Shown one piece after another: positions 36,911 through 48,400 of a stretch of DNA of 64,000 nt. This stretch comes from Apus apus (Eukaryota; Chordata; Aves; Apodiformes; Apodidae), in assembly GCF_020740795.1 (NCBI RefSeq), contig NC_067312.1, forward strand, positions 60,860,405-60,924,404, given 5' to 3'. The position numbers and the translations under genes were made by a program. The first letter of the stretch is position 1. Every line of letters begins with the position of its first letter. Below the pieces are notes generated by a model. It was not told where the DNA came from. It did no database searches and worked only from the letters and a program-made list of their open reading frames with translations.

Positions 36911-39900
36911 AAAATATAAAGATATGTGACCCTTTTGGCAAAAAAAAAAAAAAGGAAAATAAGGACCTAAAACCACTGACTTTTTTAATAGAAATTTAAT
37001 TTTACATTTAAAACCTATTTATAGTATGGTGATAACTTGTAACAATTATTTCTCTGTTTTGTAAACACATGATCTTTATTTACATTCATGCATATATGCA
37101 AATGATTAATGTATTATTAATTTGCCAAATATTCATTCTAACTTGTTCTGTTCCGCTAACAGGTAAAGGAGTAGATATCTCAATGTGCTTTCAATCTTTT
37201 TTATATACTCTTTGATACACCTTTTTACTGAGAGTATGTCTAGTATTCAAGCCCACAAGAATCTTTCATACACCATATAAAACCAAGTTTCAGTTCAAGT
37301 AAAAAAGCTAAAATGTTACCTATCCATTACAGACACAGGAGGCCACACATAGCATATGGTCTGTTACAGCTACTGAAGTTTTTAATTATTACTTACATGG
37401 GCAAGGAGAACAGTTCAAAGCTACTTCCAACTGAGCGTCTGCTGCCTCTTACATCCCTGACAGAAGAAGTGCAGTATGCATAGTGGAGCCAGATCAAGTG
37501 GTGTATATACATCAACTTAAGCCATAAATTTGCTGCAAGCATTGCTGCCCTATAGATAAAGCAATTTTTCTGTTGCTTACTGATAAAAGTACCTTCTCAC
37601 ACAAAAGACTAGCAAGCATCTTTTATGAAACACAAAGGGATTCAAATAAATATTTAGTGAATCTTAAACAAGCAAAACAAAGCAGCTACCCTAGGACATA
37701 CTCCACAAAAAAGTCAAACTGTTAGGACAATCCTGGTATTAAGGGAAAACAAAGGCGTAGTGATGAGCATCAAGCTCTGTAGCAGCCATACTCTAGCAAC
37801 AGAATCAACTTCTAAGTCTCTTATGCAGCTTAATACATCCTGAGGGCTGGTTCCTCACAAGACTGTTCTCTTCTCCTTCAGTCTTTATTTCTCCCATCAT
37901 GTGTCCCTCACTACAAAAGCAGTGTCTTTCAGAACAGGAAGCATTGGGGCTTTGAAGGGACTGTGGCAAGGGAAACAGGAACAAGCCTGGTAACTACAGG
38001 TGCATGGAAGTCCATAAAGTGTAGGGTTTGTAGCAGGGAGATGAGGAATGGCTGCATGAGAAGAGAACATGATGATTTTTTTTAACTTGAGTACAACCAT
38101 TTGGAGAAGGAAAAGATGTGGATGAGATACAGGGTGTTCAATTCATTACTCCCAGTACGGCACTGAGGTGGAGGGCGATGCAAAGCCTGGGGGATGTTGG
38201 AGTATGGGAAGATGTGAATGTGGCAGCAAACAGGCTGCAGCAGCACTACTGCAGAAAGCAAGAACAGAGCTCTGAAACTGAAATCCTTGAGAAACTGCTA
38301 CAGCGATTCAGTCTTCATGCAAGTTTAAACGAATAACAAAGGCACTTCAAATGGCATAAGAGAAGCCACATCTCTTAATTAAATGACTGAATGGTGTTAA
38401 AAAGACACAAGAAAGGACTAGGCTTACCTCTTTGTGATACCAGCACACTGAAACAAATTCAGTTCTGTAGAGACACAGTGGCACATGATCACAGTAAATT
38501 AGATCTTTTATTGCTTTCAAGCAGAAACAAATATATAATTTATAGGCATTCTTTTGTGTAGGTATAATAAACCTCAAGAGAAAAGCTTGAATGAAGTACT
38601 ATCCCTTTTTAAAAGTTCAGTTTTCAATTAAGTTTCAAAAGTTGTAGAAAACAATGCAGCATAAGCAATTTTTTTTCTTTTGCTAATATAACAGTTGAGA
38701 AGAAAATCCTTGGTCTCAAAATAATTTCTGCCCCTTTTGAAGTCAGTTGAAAAGTTTACTTTTTATTTAAATAAAAAACAATAAAAGAGCAATTTCTCAC
38801 TAGTCTGGTAACACCATCATCCAGATGGAATTCCCATGTGGTTATGAAGCAATTAAAGTAAAATCTTCAAGAAAAATAAATTTATGTTTGTCCTGAGCAT
38901 CTCTTCACTTTTAATTTGAAAGCCTTTTGAAGAAAAGATATGTGGAGGGTTGCATTCTTATTTGGAAAGATTTCTAGCTTTGCCGTTTTAAAAAAAACTT
39001 TGTCTTATAGATTATGAAAATATGAAGGCCTAACAATACCCACATTTGCAAATTTTTCACTTGTGTTCATGTGTTCAAAGCCTACTCTCTGTATTACCAG
39101 TTCCCCAAAGCATGACCTACTTGCACACAGAAATCAGATTTCTTTTTAGTAGTAATGTTTGGAAGGACAAAGTGGACAAGAACAAAGGAGCAAACATTAG
39201 AAACAAACACATTCCTTTTGCTTTAATCAATATTCTGTTAGACTGGTGGATTTGCCTCATCAATCTTATGGTAAGTGAAAAATGAAGCAGATTGAAAATT
39301 ACAGCAAAAAATAAAATTGTAAACTCATTCTAATGAAACCGTTTGCAAAGAGTACTACTTTATCACATACAACTTTTGTCAAGTCTGGATCTCAGATTAC
39401 CCATTTCTTTGAGGTAATGTATTTAGAGGCAAATTCTGAATCCGGAAGACCTGAAAACAAAATTTCTAAACTCTTCCTCTTACATTGTGTGTGTTTTAAA
39501 ACTAAGAAGGTGTCACCAAAAAAAAGGTAAACATTTTAAAAAGTATTGTATTTTGTGTTTAACAGCTTTGAACAACTCTGAACTTCATATGACTGCTGTA
39601 TTGTAGCTAAATGATTGCTATAGCACACATGAGATGGGACGTACAAAATCCTCAAAAAAGAAAATATCTACAGGTTTGCAATGAACTGGTTTTTTTATCT
39701 TCAGCAACTTCTGCACAGTGATTGATCTAGTACTGCACAACACAGGAAACTGGCAACTAAGGGCTTCCATTCATCCAGCATTAGATCCTACAAATCCTGT
39801 TAACCACAGGAGCAAAATTAGAAGAAGAGGAATCAACAAAACTAAGAAGCTTTATGAAATTTGTCCTTTGCTGAAAAAAGATGAAAACTCTGAACAGATT

Positions 39901-40500
39901 GCAGGCACGAGAGTATTTAATGTAGGATTATAACTCAATTAAGACAACTGTTTCTCTGATCCTGTAATTCTAAGGCATTTTGCAGATGTCTGTGATTCCC
40001 AGTCTCTAATACAATTTTCTTTTTGTTCTCCATAATATAAACTCACATTTTATAAAAATATATATTTATTCTTCTGTCTAGGAAAATAATCTTAACAATG
40101 GAGGTAGAATGATATATAATTCTAGATTAATCTAAAATAAGGTAAGCTAAATTAACATATCCAACTATAACTGTGATCATTCATATATGTAAATATGGCA
40201 TTAACAGTAAAGCCTGACTGATACCCCTGCATCCTTGTATTCCGTAAGGAATTCTTGGGCCATGTCCCAGAGCACAGGAAAAAGAAATTCCTAGCTCAGC
40301 ACAAGCGATGCCAACCTCAGAACTGGAGGCAGAGCCACACAAAGGGCTGCACAGGCAAGTTGCACAAGACTGCAACTTCAGACTCCAAGCCAGCCTGGAG
40401 ATTGCTGCGCTGTGCTTCACTACAGGAATAAACATGCCCTTTCTTTGTTCCAATGTGAACAAAAGTGCATCTGCACTATCATTAATCACATAAGACTGTT
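36911..40500. other. intergenic DNA, no gene recognised
   Basis: There is a 13-base A run near 36,941. Less AT-rich patches at about 37,890-38,330 and 40,240-40,430 hold open frames of 60-102 codons on both strands, but with no domain motif or splice context that I recognise. This lies 3' of DTWD2. Confidence 0.5.
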
Positions 40501-40569
40501 TTGCTTCAGATTTGTCAAAACTAATTCAGGTTTGCTGAATTTAGTGACAGATAAAGGATTTATCTAGAC

Positions 40570-40581
40570 GGGGGGGGGGGG
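40570..40581 (+). repeat. (G)12 homopolymer
   Basis: Twelve consecutive G residues sit in otherwise AT-rich DNA inside the candidate regulatory segment. The run could stack as a G-rich structure and is likely length-variable. Confidence 0.97.
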
Positions 40582-40699
40582 AACTGGAAAAGGTTATATA
40601 AACTTTGCTAGCACAGCCAGACAAATTAAATTGCTAATCAATGCCTAAACAAAAGGTCACGATTAGCTCAGGGTTAAATAAAACTTCTCAGCTAATCTC

Positions 40700-40716
40700 T
40701 GACCTAATTTTGACCT
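40700..40716 (-). promoter_or_regulatory. perfect DR5 (AGGTCA-N5-AGGTCA), RARE-type site
   Basis: On the minus strand the sequence is AGGTCA AAATT AGGTCA: two exact direct half-sites separated by five bases. DR5 is the classic binding arrangement for RAR-RXR heterodimers (established knowledge). No promoter lies immediately beside it. The nearest gene is DTWD2, whose coding end is 1.3 kb away. Confidence 0.6.
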
Positions 40717-40965
40717 CTCTTGTTAATTGCAGAAATGCTTTCAGTTAATATATTGTGTAGCTGTGTTTACACCCCCCACTTCTGTAGTTTCTTGCCTTGC
40801 AGCTCATAAATCAAAGACAAAGTATCTTTTTCTAAGGCTAATTAGTACCCAGTTAGCTTCATATTGTTACCTAAAGTGTAACCAATAGTAAAGACACTCA
40901 TTGAGCATTTGAATTTCTGTCATGAAGGAGGCATTTATGAATGCGAAGAAAGGAACATCAAAACC

Positions 40966-40971
40966 TTTATT
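40966..40971 (-). other. candidate polyadenylation signal of DTWD2 (AATAAA)
   Basis: This is the first canonical AATAAA met on the minus strand downstream of the DTWD2 stop codon. I found no earlier AATAAA or ATTAAA between 42,034 and here. It would give a 3' UTR of about 1.1 kb. Use of a variant signal or a more distal site cannot be excluded. Confidence 0.35.
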
Positions 40972-42034
40972 TACCTTTTTTTGTTGTTCCAAATCATAAA
41001 ATATTACTTCACAAAGCATGTAAAAATACCCAATTATTCCAATTCTAGCAATTCCCATTAGAAATAGGTACAGTTGTATCACTATTAGAAGAATTAATTA
41101 AAGCACACATACAAATCTAACCAACCTGCAACCAAGTTAGTAGGTTGCATCCAGATGCAGTAATTTGTCATTGCATCATACCCTCTTACAGGCTCTTTAC
41201 ACTGGGCTTAATTCCATTAGTATTACAACCATAGTTTGTCAGGGTATGAGTATGACATATCCATAGCCATAAAACGTCGCCTTCTGTGGAAGAGTAGTTT
41301 TTTCTCAAATAAAAGTGAAGTACCTGAGTTATAATTCCAAAATGCATTTATCTACAGTCACGTTTTTAAAAAAACGACAGAAGTGTTCAGGTTCTGGTAA
41401 AAAAATATACAGGCTTAATTTAAAAACTAAGTCTGATAGAGAAACTAAACCAAACTGCATTTGAAAATGCATATAAATTTCCAAAAAAAATAAAAAAGGG
41501 GAATTATAACAATGTAAGATATTAAAATTTCAAAGTTAAAAAGGATTATACAAATAGCATGCCTGATGTTCATTTGAACTACGTAATACAAGGAATTACA
41601 GTTTGAAAATTTACTGTAATTAGATTCTGAAGTTAAAATGCTCAGCAGAAATTCAATATACATCTAAATGCTGAAGTCTTACCATTCCATTACATTCATA
41701 TTGCTTGTGTTTTCATATTGATAAAAGCTTCTCCAAAGGAAATTTATCCATTAATTCTGAGGATCACACTTGTCACCCAAGAAATAACTCTAAATTATAC
41801 TCAAAGTCTTCTTTTTTTCTATAGGAAATAAGAATGATCTTTTATCATATCAACAAAGGCACCTGGCCTACTGCAAAAATAAAAAAAAACTTGTCCATTA
41901 CTGTTTGTCACGTTTGCCTGTGAAGGGTCTGAAAGTTGTTTTTTTACAGTACAGTCAATCATTTGGATTAAATTCATATTCATATTCATTTGCTAGCTGC
42001 AAATAAATCCCACTGTACTGCCAGTAAAGTTTTC
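40972..42034 (-). other. DTWD2: predicted 3' UTR of DTWD2
   Basis: This is AT-rich sequence between the DTWD2 stop codon and the first canonical polyadenylation signal. No frame, repeat or structural RNA was recognised inside. The extent rests only on signal position. Confidence 0.35.
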
Positions 42035-42205
42035 TTATATTTTAACATTATTCACCAAAAGCTCCATTCTTCTCAGTTTCCGCTTATTCTTTGGCATTGG
42101 CTTGTCATATAAGCCATTTTTAAGGAGATGCTCCTTGCTGTGATGGACCTGGGCACCATGCTGAAGCTGGAAAGCACATAAAGCTTGAAGTGGACGGAGT
42201 ATAGT
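42035..42205 (-). CDS. DTWD2: DTWD2 terminal coding exon (C-terminal 56 residues)
   Basis: DTWD2 is a DTW-domain tRNA-uridine aminocarboxypropyltransferase. It transfers the 3-amino-3-carboxypropyl group of S-adenosylmethionine to a uridine in the D-loop of tRNAs, making acp3U (known for the human protein). This exon encodes 56 residues beginning [20 protein letters not shown], followed by a basic stretch [16 protein letters not shown], and ends in NNVKI with a TAA stop at 42,035-42,037. I recognise this as the DTWD2 C-terminus from recall of the human protein. The acceptor at 42,206-42,207 is AG after a TTTATCTTTCTAC pyrimidine tract, and it joins in phase 0 to the exon at 45,335. The open frame upstream of the acceptor is intron read-through. 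The DTW catalytic motif itself is encoded upstream, outside the window. The symbol rests on memory, not a search. Confidence 0.88.
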   Translation of the reverse strand, partial: TILRPLQALCAFQLQHGAQVHHSKEHLLKNGLYDKPMPKNKRKLRRMELLVNNVKI

Positions 42206-45200
42206 CTGTAGAAAGATAAAGGGGTGTGAGGGAGACAAGAACCCCACTATTTTAGTAAGCTGTTTTAAAGACATCAGTCATTCCAGGTTTTGTATTCAAG
42301 GACTACTCTAAAATGCGATCAATATCATTTGGATAAATGCCAATAAAATATAACCTTTGGAGACAAAGAGGACACAGCTAAGTAAGAGATGTACTAAAAA
42401 GAAGACACATAGTAAAAATACATCCAACTACCTGCTGTTATCCCTTACTCCTTCCTTAGACCCACTCAATCCTGACTTCAGCTCCAGCCACATTACTGGA
42501 AGTTATGGCTTAAACTTGACCTTCACAATGGACTATAATTAATTAATGTGGCTCCGCCAACAAGCTGTAATAAAATAACTAACAATAACTAAGTTGTTTG
42601 TGCTTGCATGAAAATACCTTGAGGCAGGGTTGTAGAAAGGTAGGAGGGACTCATGATCAAGGCAGCTGGACTGCTATCCTGGAGAATGGACTGTACCCCT
42701 GCTTCTGCCCAGTGATGTTATTATATAAGACTAATGAAGCCACACAAACCAAATCTATCTCAAGCAGTTCCTAATTGAAGATTCTTCATTTCCTGGTTGC
42801 CCAACCCAGTATCACAGGACCTCATGCAATCACAAATGTAATTACAGTTAGCAGGAGCTGCGTTTCAACCAAGTAAACTACAACTCTTCCGTATACACAG
42901 GAAAATCAAGTGACATATTGGGCATTAAACCAAGTGCCCATTCTTAAGTTCCACAGTTCTCAACTTCAATTCACCATCTGAAATACCAGCAATAGCACTC
43001 AATTCAGAGAGGGTATTAAAAAGTGCAAGAATGCTTATGAATCTCTTGGCTATTACAGCATTTACTGAAGCACCTTTGAGAACCTGGTAATTTTGTCTTT
43101 GAAAAGTAGGCCAGTCCAACTGTGAGTGGTCGGGATAAAACAGAATATAGGACTGGGAACGGTAGACACTAACAAAACATTCACAATAGACCTGAATAAC
43201 ACAGATGTCCTAATGAAGGAAAAACATGCCAATGCTGTTCTAGCACATCAAAGGAAAAAGCAAGTATGCAAACCCCACTTTAATTTCAGTATTTACAATT
43301 TGTCATAGGTTTAACTTCTACACTAAGTAATTACCTTATTGTAACATAAAAGCTGCACTGTCATAAAAAATTAGAAAAGTATCTTAATGCAGTGTTCCAA
43401 TTTCTGAGCCATATTTTCTTATGTTGCCATACACTTTGTTCCAGTATGGTTCTAAATGCAATCAGTTTCATGTTGAGGTGACTCTAGTATCACAGAGGCA
43501 GATACAGGGGTGGCATAATCTACACTATGCCAGTTGCAGAAGCAATTTTTGACCTGGGAACCTTTCTTAGTAGGCAGAGGTCAAGTACCAAAAAATTAAT
43601 TGTCTGATGGAGAAGAATATGAGCATCCCAGGGTGGACACCAGAACGTGGTGAATGACCATTAAATCCCTTTCACAGACCCTTTTGCACTACATTCTGGG
43701 CACACAATGAGATTGCAGACCTAGGTCTATATTGTAACACTACTCAAAGGCCTTTTACAAAAGGCTTATTAAATTGGTACTATGAATGTCAGCAACAAAA
43801 GATTAAGAAGAACATTATCTTAATAACCTCTTCCATCACAGACTAGAGAGATCATAAACTGCAAGGAAAAGGCTAATGTCCAATTAGTATTCTCTGACCT
43901 GGGATAAACTCAAACTCAAGAACTGTGAAGTCCCAAATTCCTCCAATGACATGAAAGAGTTGTGAGCTGGCTGGTAGGAAGACATACCCCACAGGGTCAC
44001 ATTCCATGGTTGCAAGAGTGTAGGAGGTCAGTGTGACTGGCTTAAAAAAACATTTAATCTTCCAAGTTAGCTGTGAGGGGTATTCAGATCATCTCTGTCA
44101 TCTAGTTTTTGCAGAAAACAACTTACTACTTTCCATTCAGTAACATACTGAATTCCCTGTCTCCAACTGGATCAGCTTTGGTGTTTTTGAGAGTCAAAGA
44201 TCACCTTGCTGTGCTTTGACTTCAGAGGATCATTTTAAAATATAGATCTATTAAAAAAGATCATGGTTATCCGACTCCAGTAAACATTCCAAGACCAATA
44301 CATGTTAAAAAGGAATGAATCCTACCTGACTCTTTAACTAAATAAAACTGTTTAGAATGTAGCACCAGTTATTCACAATGACATTTGTCAACCCAGTAAT
44401 TTTAAACTCAGATCTTAGCTGAAGATGTGATTGAAAAGAAAAATTAAGTAGAAGAAGGAAGTGGAGTGCTGAGTTTAAAAATTCATAAAAGGTACAAGAG
44501 AAAAATGCTGAACAGCAAAAAAAAAAAAAGGAAACAAGATGAAAGGGAGAAAAAATACAAGAACAGGTGAACCTAAATCCTGAGACAAATAAACCTGTAG
44601 ACTGCACAGTGAGAACTTGTAGAAGTGGAAGTGTTTGGGGAAAGCACCACACAACTAAAGAAGAGGAAGAAAAACCAACAAAAACAAAAACAAAAAAAGA
44701 TGTAAAAAAGATTAATTAAGGAGAAGGTCACAGTTGTTTTCAAAAAATGTTCTATTACTCCATACACAAAATAGGTTACCAGGGTAAAACTGGTCTGTAA
44801 GGTAAGTAGTCAACATTCAGCCTTGGTGGACTTTGCAGCACAAAATACAATCTGGTACAGGACACAATCTGTCCCTAACTGGCACTTTAAAAGTCATCTT
44901 GCACAGTGTTATCTTCACACAACACTTAGTGGCAAAGGAGCCAATCTAATTCCATTATGGGACAGAACAAAAAACACCATACTACAATTTTACATACTGA
45001 AAAGAGGAGTAGCAAAACAATTCTTCAAGACCTTCATATCTAACAAGTTTCCTCAGCAATCTGACACCAATGTTGAATAAAGAAAAAGAAAACTGTAGAA
45101 ACTTTTGGAACATGACTAGAAAGTCACAGTAATCTGAACATACTAGAGCTAATATCAGAAGAAAAATCTGAAGAGAAATAGTTTCTTTTGGTACATTCTT

Positions 45201-45334
45201 GTTTTCGTTCGCTATGCAACTAAACCATTACAATGCTAAGATTTTTACTGTCAAATGTGACATTAATAGATAAGTACCTTCACTGTCCCTCTACTGTTCA
45301 CAAAAGAAAAACTCAGGTGTTTATAATTACATAC
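42206..45334 (-). other. DTWD2: last intron of DTWD2
   Basis: The intron is bounded by donor GTATGT (just below 45,335) and acceptor CTACAG (just above 42,205), both phase 0. Inside it I see AT-rich sequence with a 13-base A run at 44,517-44,529 and an AAC/AAAC-rich patch near 44,670-44,700. A 7-bp stem GCCTTTT/AAAAGGC with a 2-base loop lies at 43,750-43,765. No CR1 copy or nested gene was recognised. Confidence 0.8.
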
Positions 45335-45463
45335 CTCTTGTATACTCAAATTTTTTTCCATGATAGTAAGAGCAACAGCTGCACATTCAAGTGTAGACAG
45401 ACAAGTGTTTGTTGGCTGTGTACGAATTACATATTGACTTGAAATGCTGGGTTTTAACTGCAC
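45335..45463 (-). CDS. DTWD2: DTWD2 penultimate coding exon (43 residues)
   Basis: This 129-base exon encodes 43 residues. They start [20 protein letters not shown], continue [18 protein letters not shown], and end SIQE. This is the conserved C-terminal part of the DTW fold in DTWD2: the family has a QP(T/S)..CLSTLE(A/C)A segment after the DTW motif (family knowledge). The acceptor is TTTCTATCTTTCAG (AG at 45,464-45,465) and the donor is CAAGAG followed by GTATGT (45,329-45,334). Both ends are phase 0, and splicing to the 42.2-kb exon gives a continuous SIQE-TILRPLQ reading. Open sequence beyond the splice sites is intronic. In human DTWD2 the preceding residues include the DGTW motif. I looked for the reverse complement of that codon set up to 64,000 and did not find it. 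Confidence 0.88.
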
Positions 45464-48400
45464 CTGAAAGATAGAAAACAATACTAAAATACATAGATCA
45501 GTATAGTAAACAAGATAATTCTTCCCTACACTAAGCAAAACACAGCTCCTTCCCCTCTGAGGTGGGTTGCCTACTTTCCTTTTTGCTCAGTAGCCAATGA
45601 CCTTATGCAACTGTTAAGTATAAAACTTACAACACCCACGAGTTACCATCAGAGACAAGAACTGCACATTTGTTACTGTAGAAACACAAGAAAGAAAATA
45701 CAATCGTTGTTGCCAAAGATATAACAAAAATTAAAATATTTACCTGTTTGTTTTATTGCACATTCTAACCACACACACAATCCTGTACAATGTACAAATA
45801 CTGTACAGTCACTGACACTATTTACCTTGGTTAAATATTATTTGTCAAGTTCTAAGTGAAAGATGTTTAGAAACTACATTCATCCATATAATGTGCTAGG
45901 TCACCAATTAGAACTATTTGCTTACTTAAACCATGATGGAAGATTATTTATCACTCTGCCTCAAGTGATAACCATTCTATACTGTCTCACAAGGTAAAGG
46001 TTTTTAAGAAAAATACATTTAATTCAACAACTACATTGTCTGTTTTATAATCTCCAAAAGCTTTGACTGAGTTTAGATACAGCGGCTGAAACATAATAGA
46101 GTTTACATTATTAGATTTTGTATGAAAACTCAAATATTATTCCTTTATTCCTAAAATTTCCATCTCCAGATAAGTTTAATATATAATTTGCCAAACAAGT
46201 TAATGTTTTACCAACATTGTCACTATTCTTAATCAAAAATTACCAGTTCCTTCTTAAAAAAAGTGGTACAGTACAATAATCCCTAAGAAATCATTATAAA
46301 AGAGCAAGTCAGTTCTCTGTTTTCTAGTCTCATCCCAGAAACTGTCTTTTATTTTGCCTTTTTCTCAAAAAAATGAGTGCTCGTTCCCCTTGGCCACCAT
46401 AATATTTCTTCCATTCTCCTTGCCAGAGGTTTTTCACCATTCCTCACTTCATTTAGTACTTTCCTTCTTCACTTTTCCCATTTTTCCTTTTATTTGTAAG
46501 GCTTCATTTTCCTTCATCTCTTTTACATGCAATCTCTCATTCTTAAATATTCAAGATATGTCATTTACAAAAGGGAAAATCCAAGCTGCTGAATAAACAT
46601 GAATGAATAGTATTAAATTCCATGTTTCACTTAAGAAATTGAGAAGATTAATGCATGTTAGATATGTAAAGAATACAGCATACTAACATTATGATTTTTC
46701 CACTATATAAAAATTTATTTGTATTCTTTTCAAAACCTTAATAGCAGAGGTGTAAATTTAATTAAATAATTTTAAAATCACATCTTCTAAAATCCATTTC
46801 ACCCACTTGAGTGAAGGTCAATGCTTTTGCAATTTTAAAGCTGCTTACCACAATCATTACCTGAAATACACTATAGTTTTAATCAGGTTACAAAATTACC
46901 AACTGTTAATTAAACTGAAAATGCACCAGTGGTCTCAAAGCACATAGAAATGTATGTGCCCTGAACATACCTATTATTCATAGATACTTGAAAGTAGTGT
47001 TTGCAATAGGTGATGACATACAGTTATTCAATAGAAATTCAATGGTCATCTGCACTTAAAACTCATTTTAATTTAATGCAGTTATTTAGCTTATTTCTGC
47101 AAATTAATTGGCATAATGTATGACAAATTACTCAATGAATGCCTATTACTTACTATAAAGTCACACCTGATATTTTATATTTAAAGGTAAGATTGCTGAA
47201 GTAGTTGATTATTCCATGTCTGCAAAATCCAGGTCTGTAGTTTCTACCTCTGTAATCTGACTGTCAAAACAAAATAACTGATACCTAGCACCTCATTAGC
47301 AGAGTATGCTTGCTATTACACTATACTGGAAGCCTATAATCCAATTTTTAATTTGTAGTCACACTGTAGAATTCTTATTTACTGTATGAAAGATGTTAAT
47401 AGTCACCTGGATATTAAAGAGCAAGTTCAGTCCACATGCTGGGCAACAGATCTAGGCCAGATTTGAGAATGAAGCTAGTGGACACCTACTAGCCTTCATA
47501 AACTACCTTCTTCATTTTGGTATTGAAAAGTCATAAAGAGAATAGATTGATTTAGGACAGAAAATGTATATTTTTGACATCAATATATGTAATGTGATGA
47601 AATGCAAAAGAAAATGAAAATTAAATTAATATTTTAATTTGTTGTGCCTCAACATTTGCTTGGTTTTATGCTACCCTTACAAGAACCATGTATGGATGTC
47701 CATCATGATGGAGTAGGAAGCCTAGTTATTTCAAGTATAGAGAGATCTACACTGGAGGGAGCTTTCAGTCCCTACTTAGAAATTCCTAGATAGGAATTAC
47801 AAACCCGGGTAAACTCAGTCCATTGTTTCTCCAGCATGTATCCTGATCAGCAGAGCAGAAACATATCCACACTTTGTCTCAAGCTGACAGTCACATTCTT
47901 CACAGAGTCTACAGAGGTTGAGAGAAAACACGCCATGGACTACCTACAGGCATGTGTTTTTGTTGTTTGTTTTTTTTGTAGGAGCTGAGAATACTTCTGT
48001 CTTCTGGTTTCTACACTTCATTTCTTGGGGTCATGCTGAGAATTTTTAAGACCATCAGCATTCCAGAGAAAAGAAGATCATTCATGATTGCAAGACAACT
48101 TTTGTGGAAGAAAAGCTGCCTACACTCTGCCTCACACTGTGGAGACAAAAAGTCTGTAAGTGTGCAGCTCTCAAAACAGCTGACACCATATGAAAGGGCA
48201 GCCTTCTATTTCTAACAGTAATGGCAGCAGTAACCAAATTTCTTCTTTCCTAGGAAGAGTGAGAGAGGATGGAAACAAGAGGTCCCCAACCATTCTTCTG
48301 AAAACTTGCATATCCATTGGGATGAGATGAAAATACCACAGACAGACAGCACAGTGATGGAGATCAGAGGAAGAATACTTGATCATGACACCTCCCTGCT

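Larger units (their letters stand above)
40501..40866. promoter_or_regulatory. candidate regulatory element with DR5 nuclear-receptor site
   Basis: This AT-rich segment has many homeodomain-like words (TTGCTAATCAATG at about 40,631, GATTAGC at 40,661, CTAATTAG at about 40,840) and AATTAAATT near 40,624. It also has a perfect DR5 nuclear-receptor repeat at 40,700-40,716 and a further AGGTCA at 40,654. It lies just beyond the predicted 3' end of DTWD2. Enhancer function is inference. Confidence 0.35.

Noticed and set aside
36752..36976. Minus-strand 74-codon frame resembling a membrane protein
   Set aside because: The hydrophobic repeat is the GATA array in translation.
38118..38336. 72-codon plus-strand frame in a less AT-rich patch
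   Set aside because: No recognised domain. A coding-constraint test would be needed.
45590..45630. CCAAT and TATAAA pair on the plus strand
   Set aside because: No gene follows on that strand, and spacing alone in AT-rich DNA is weak evidence.
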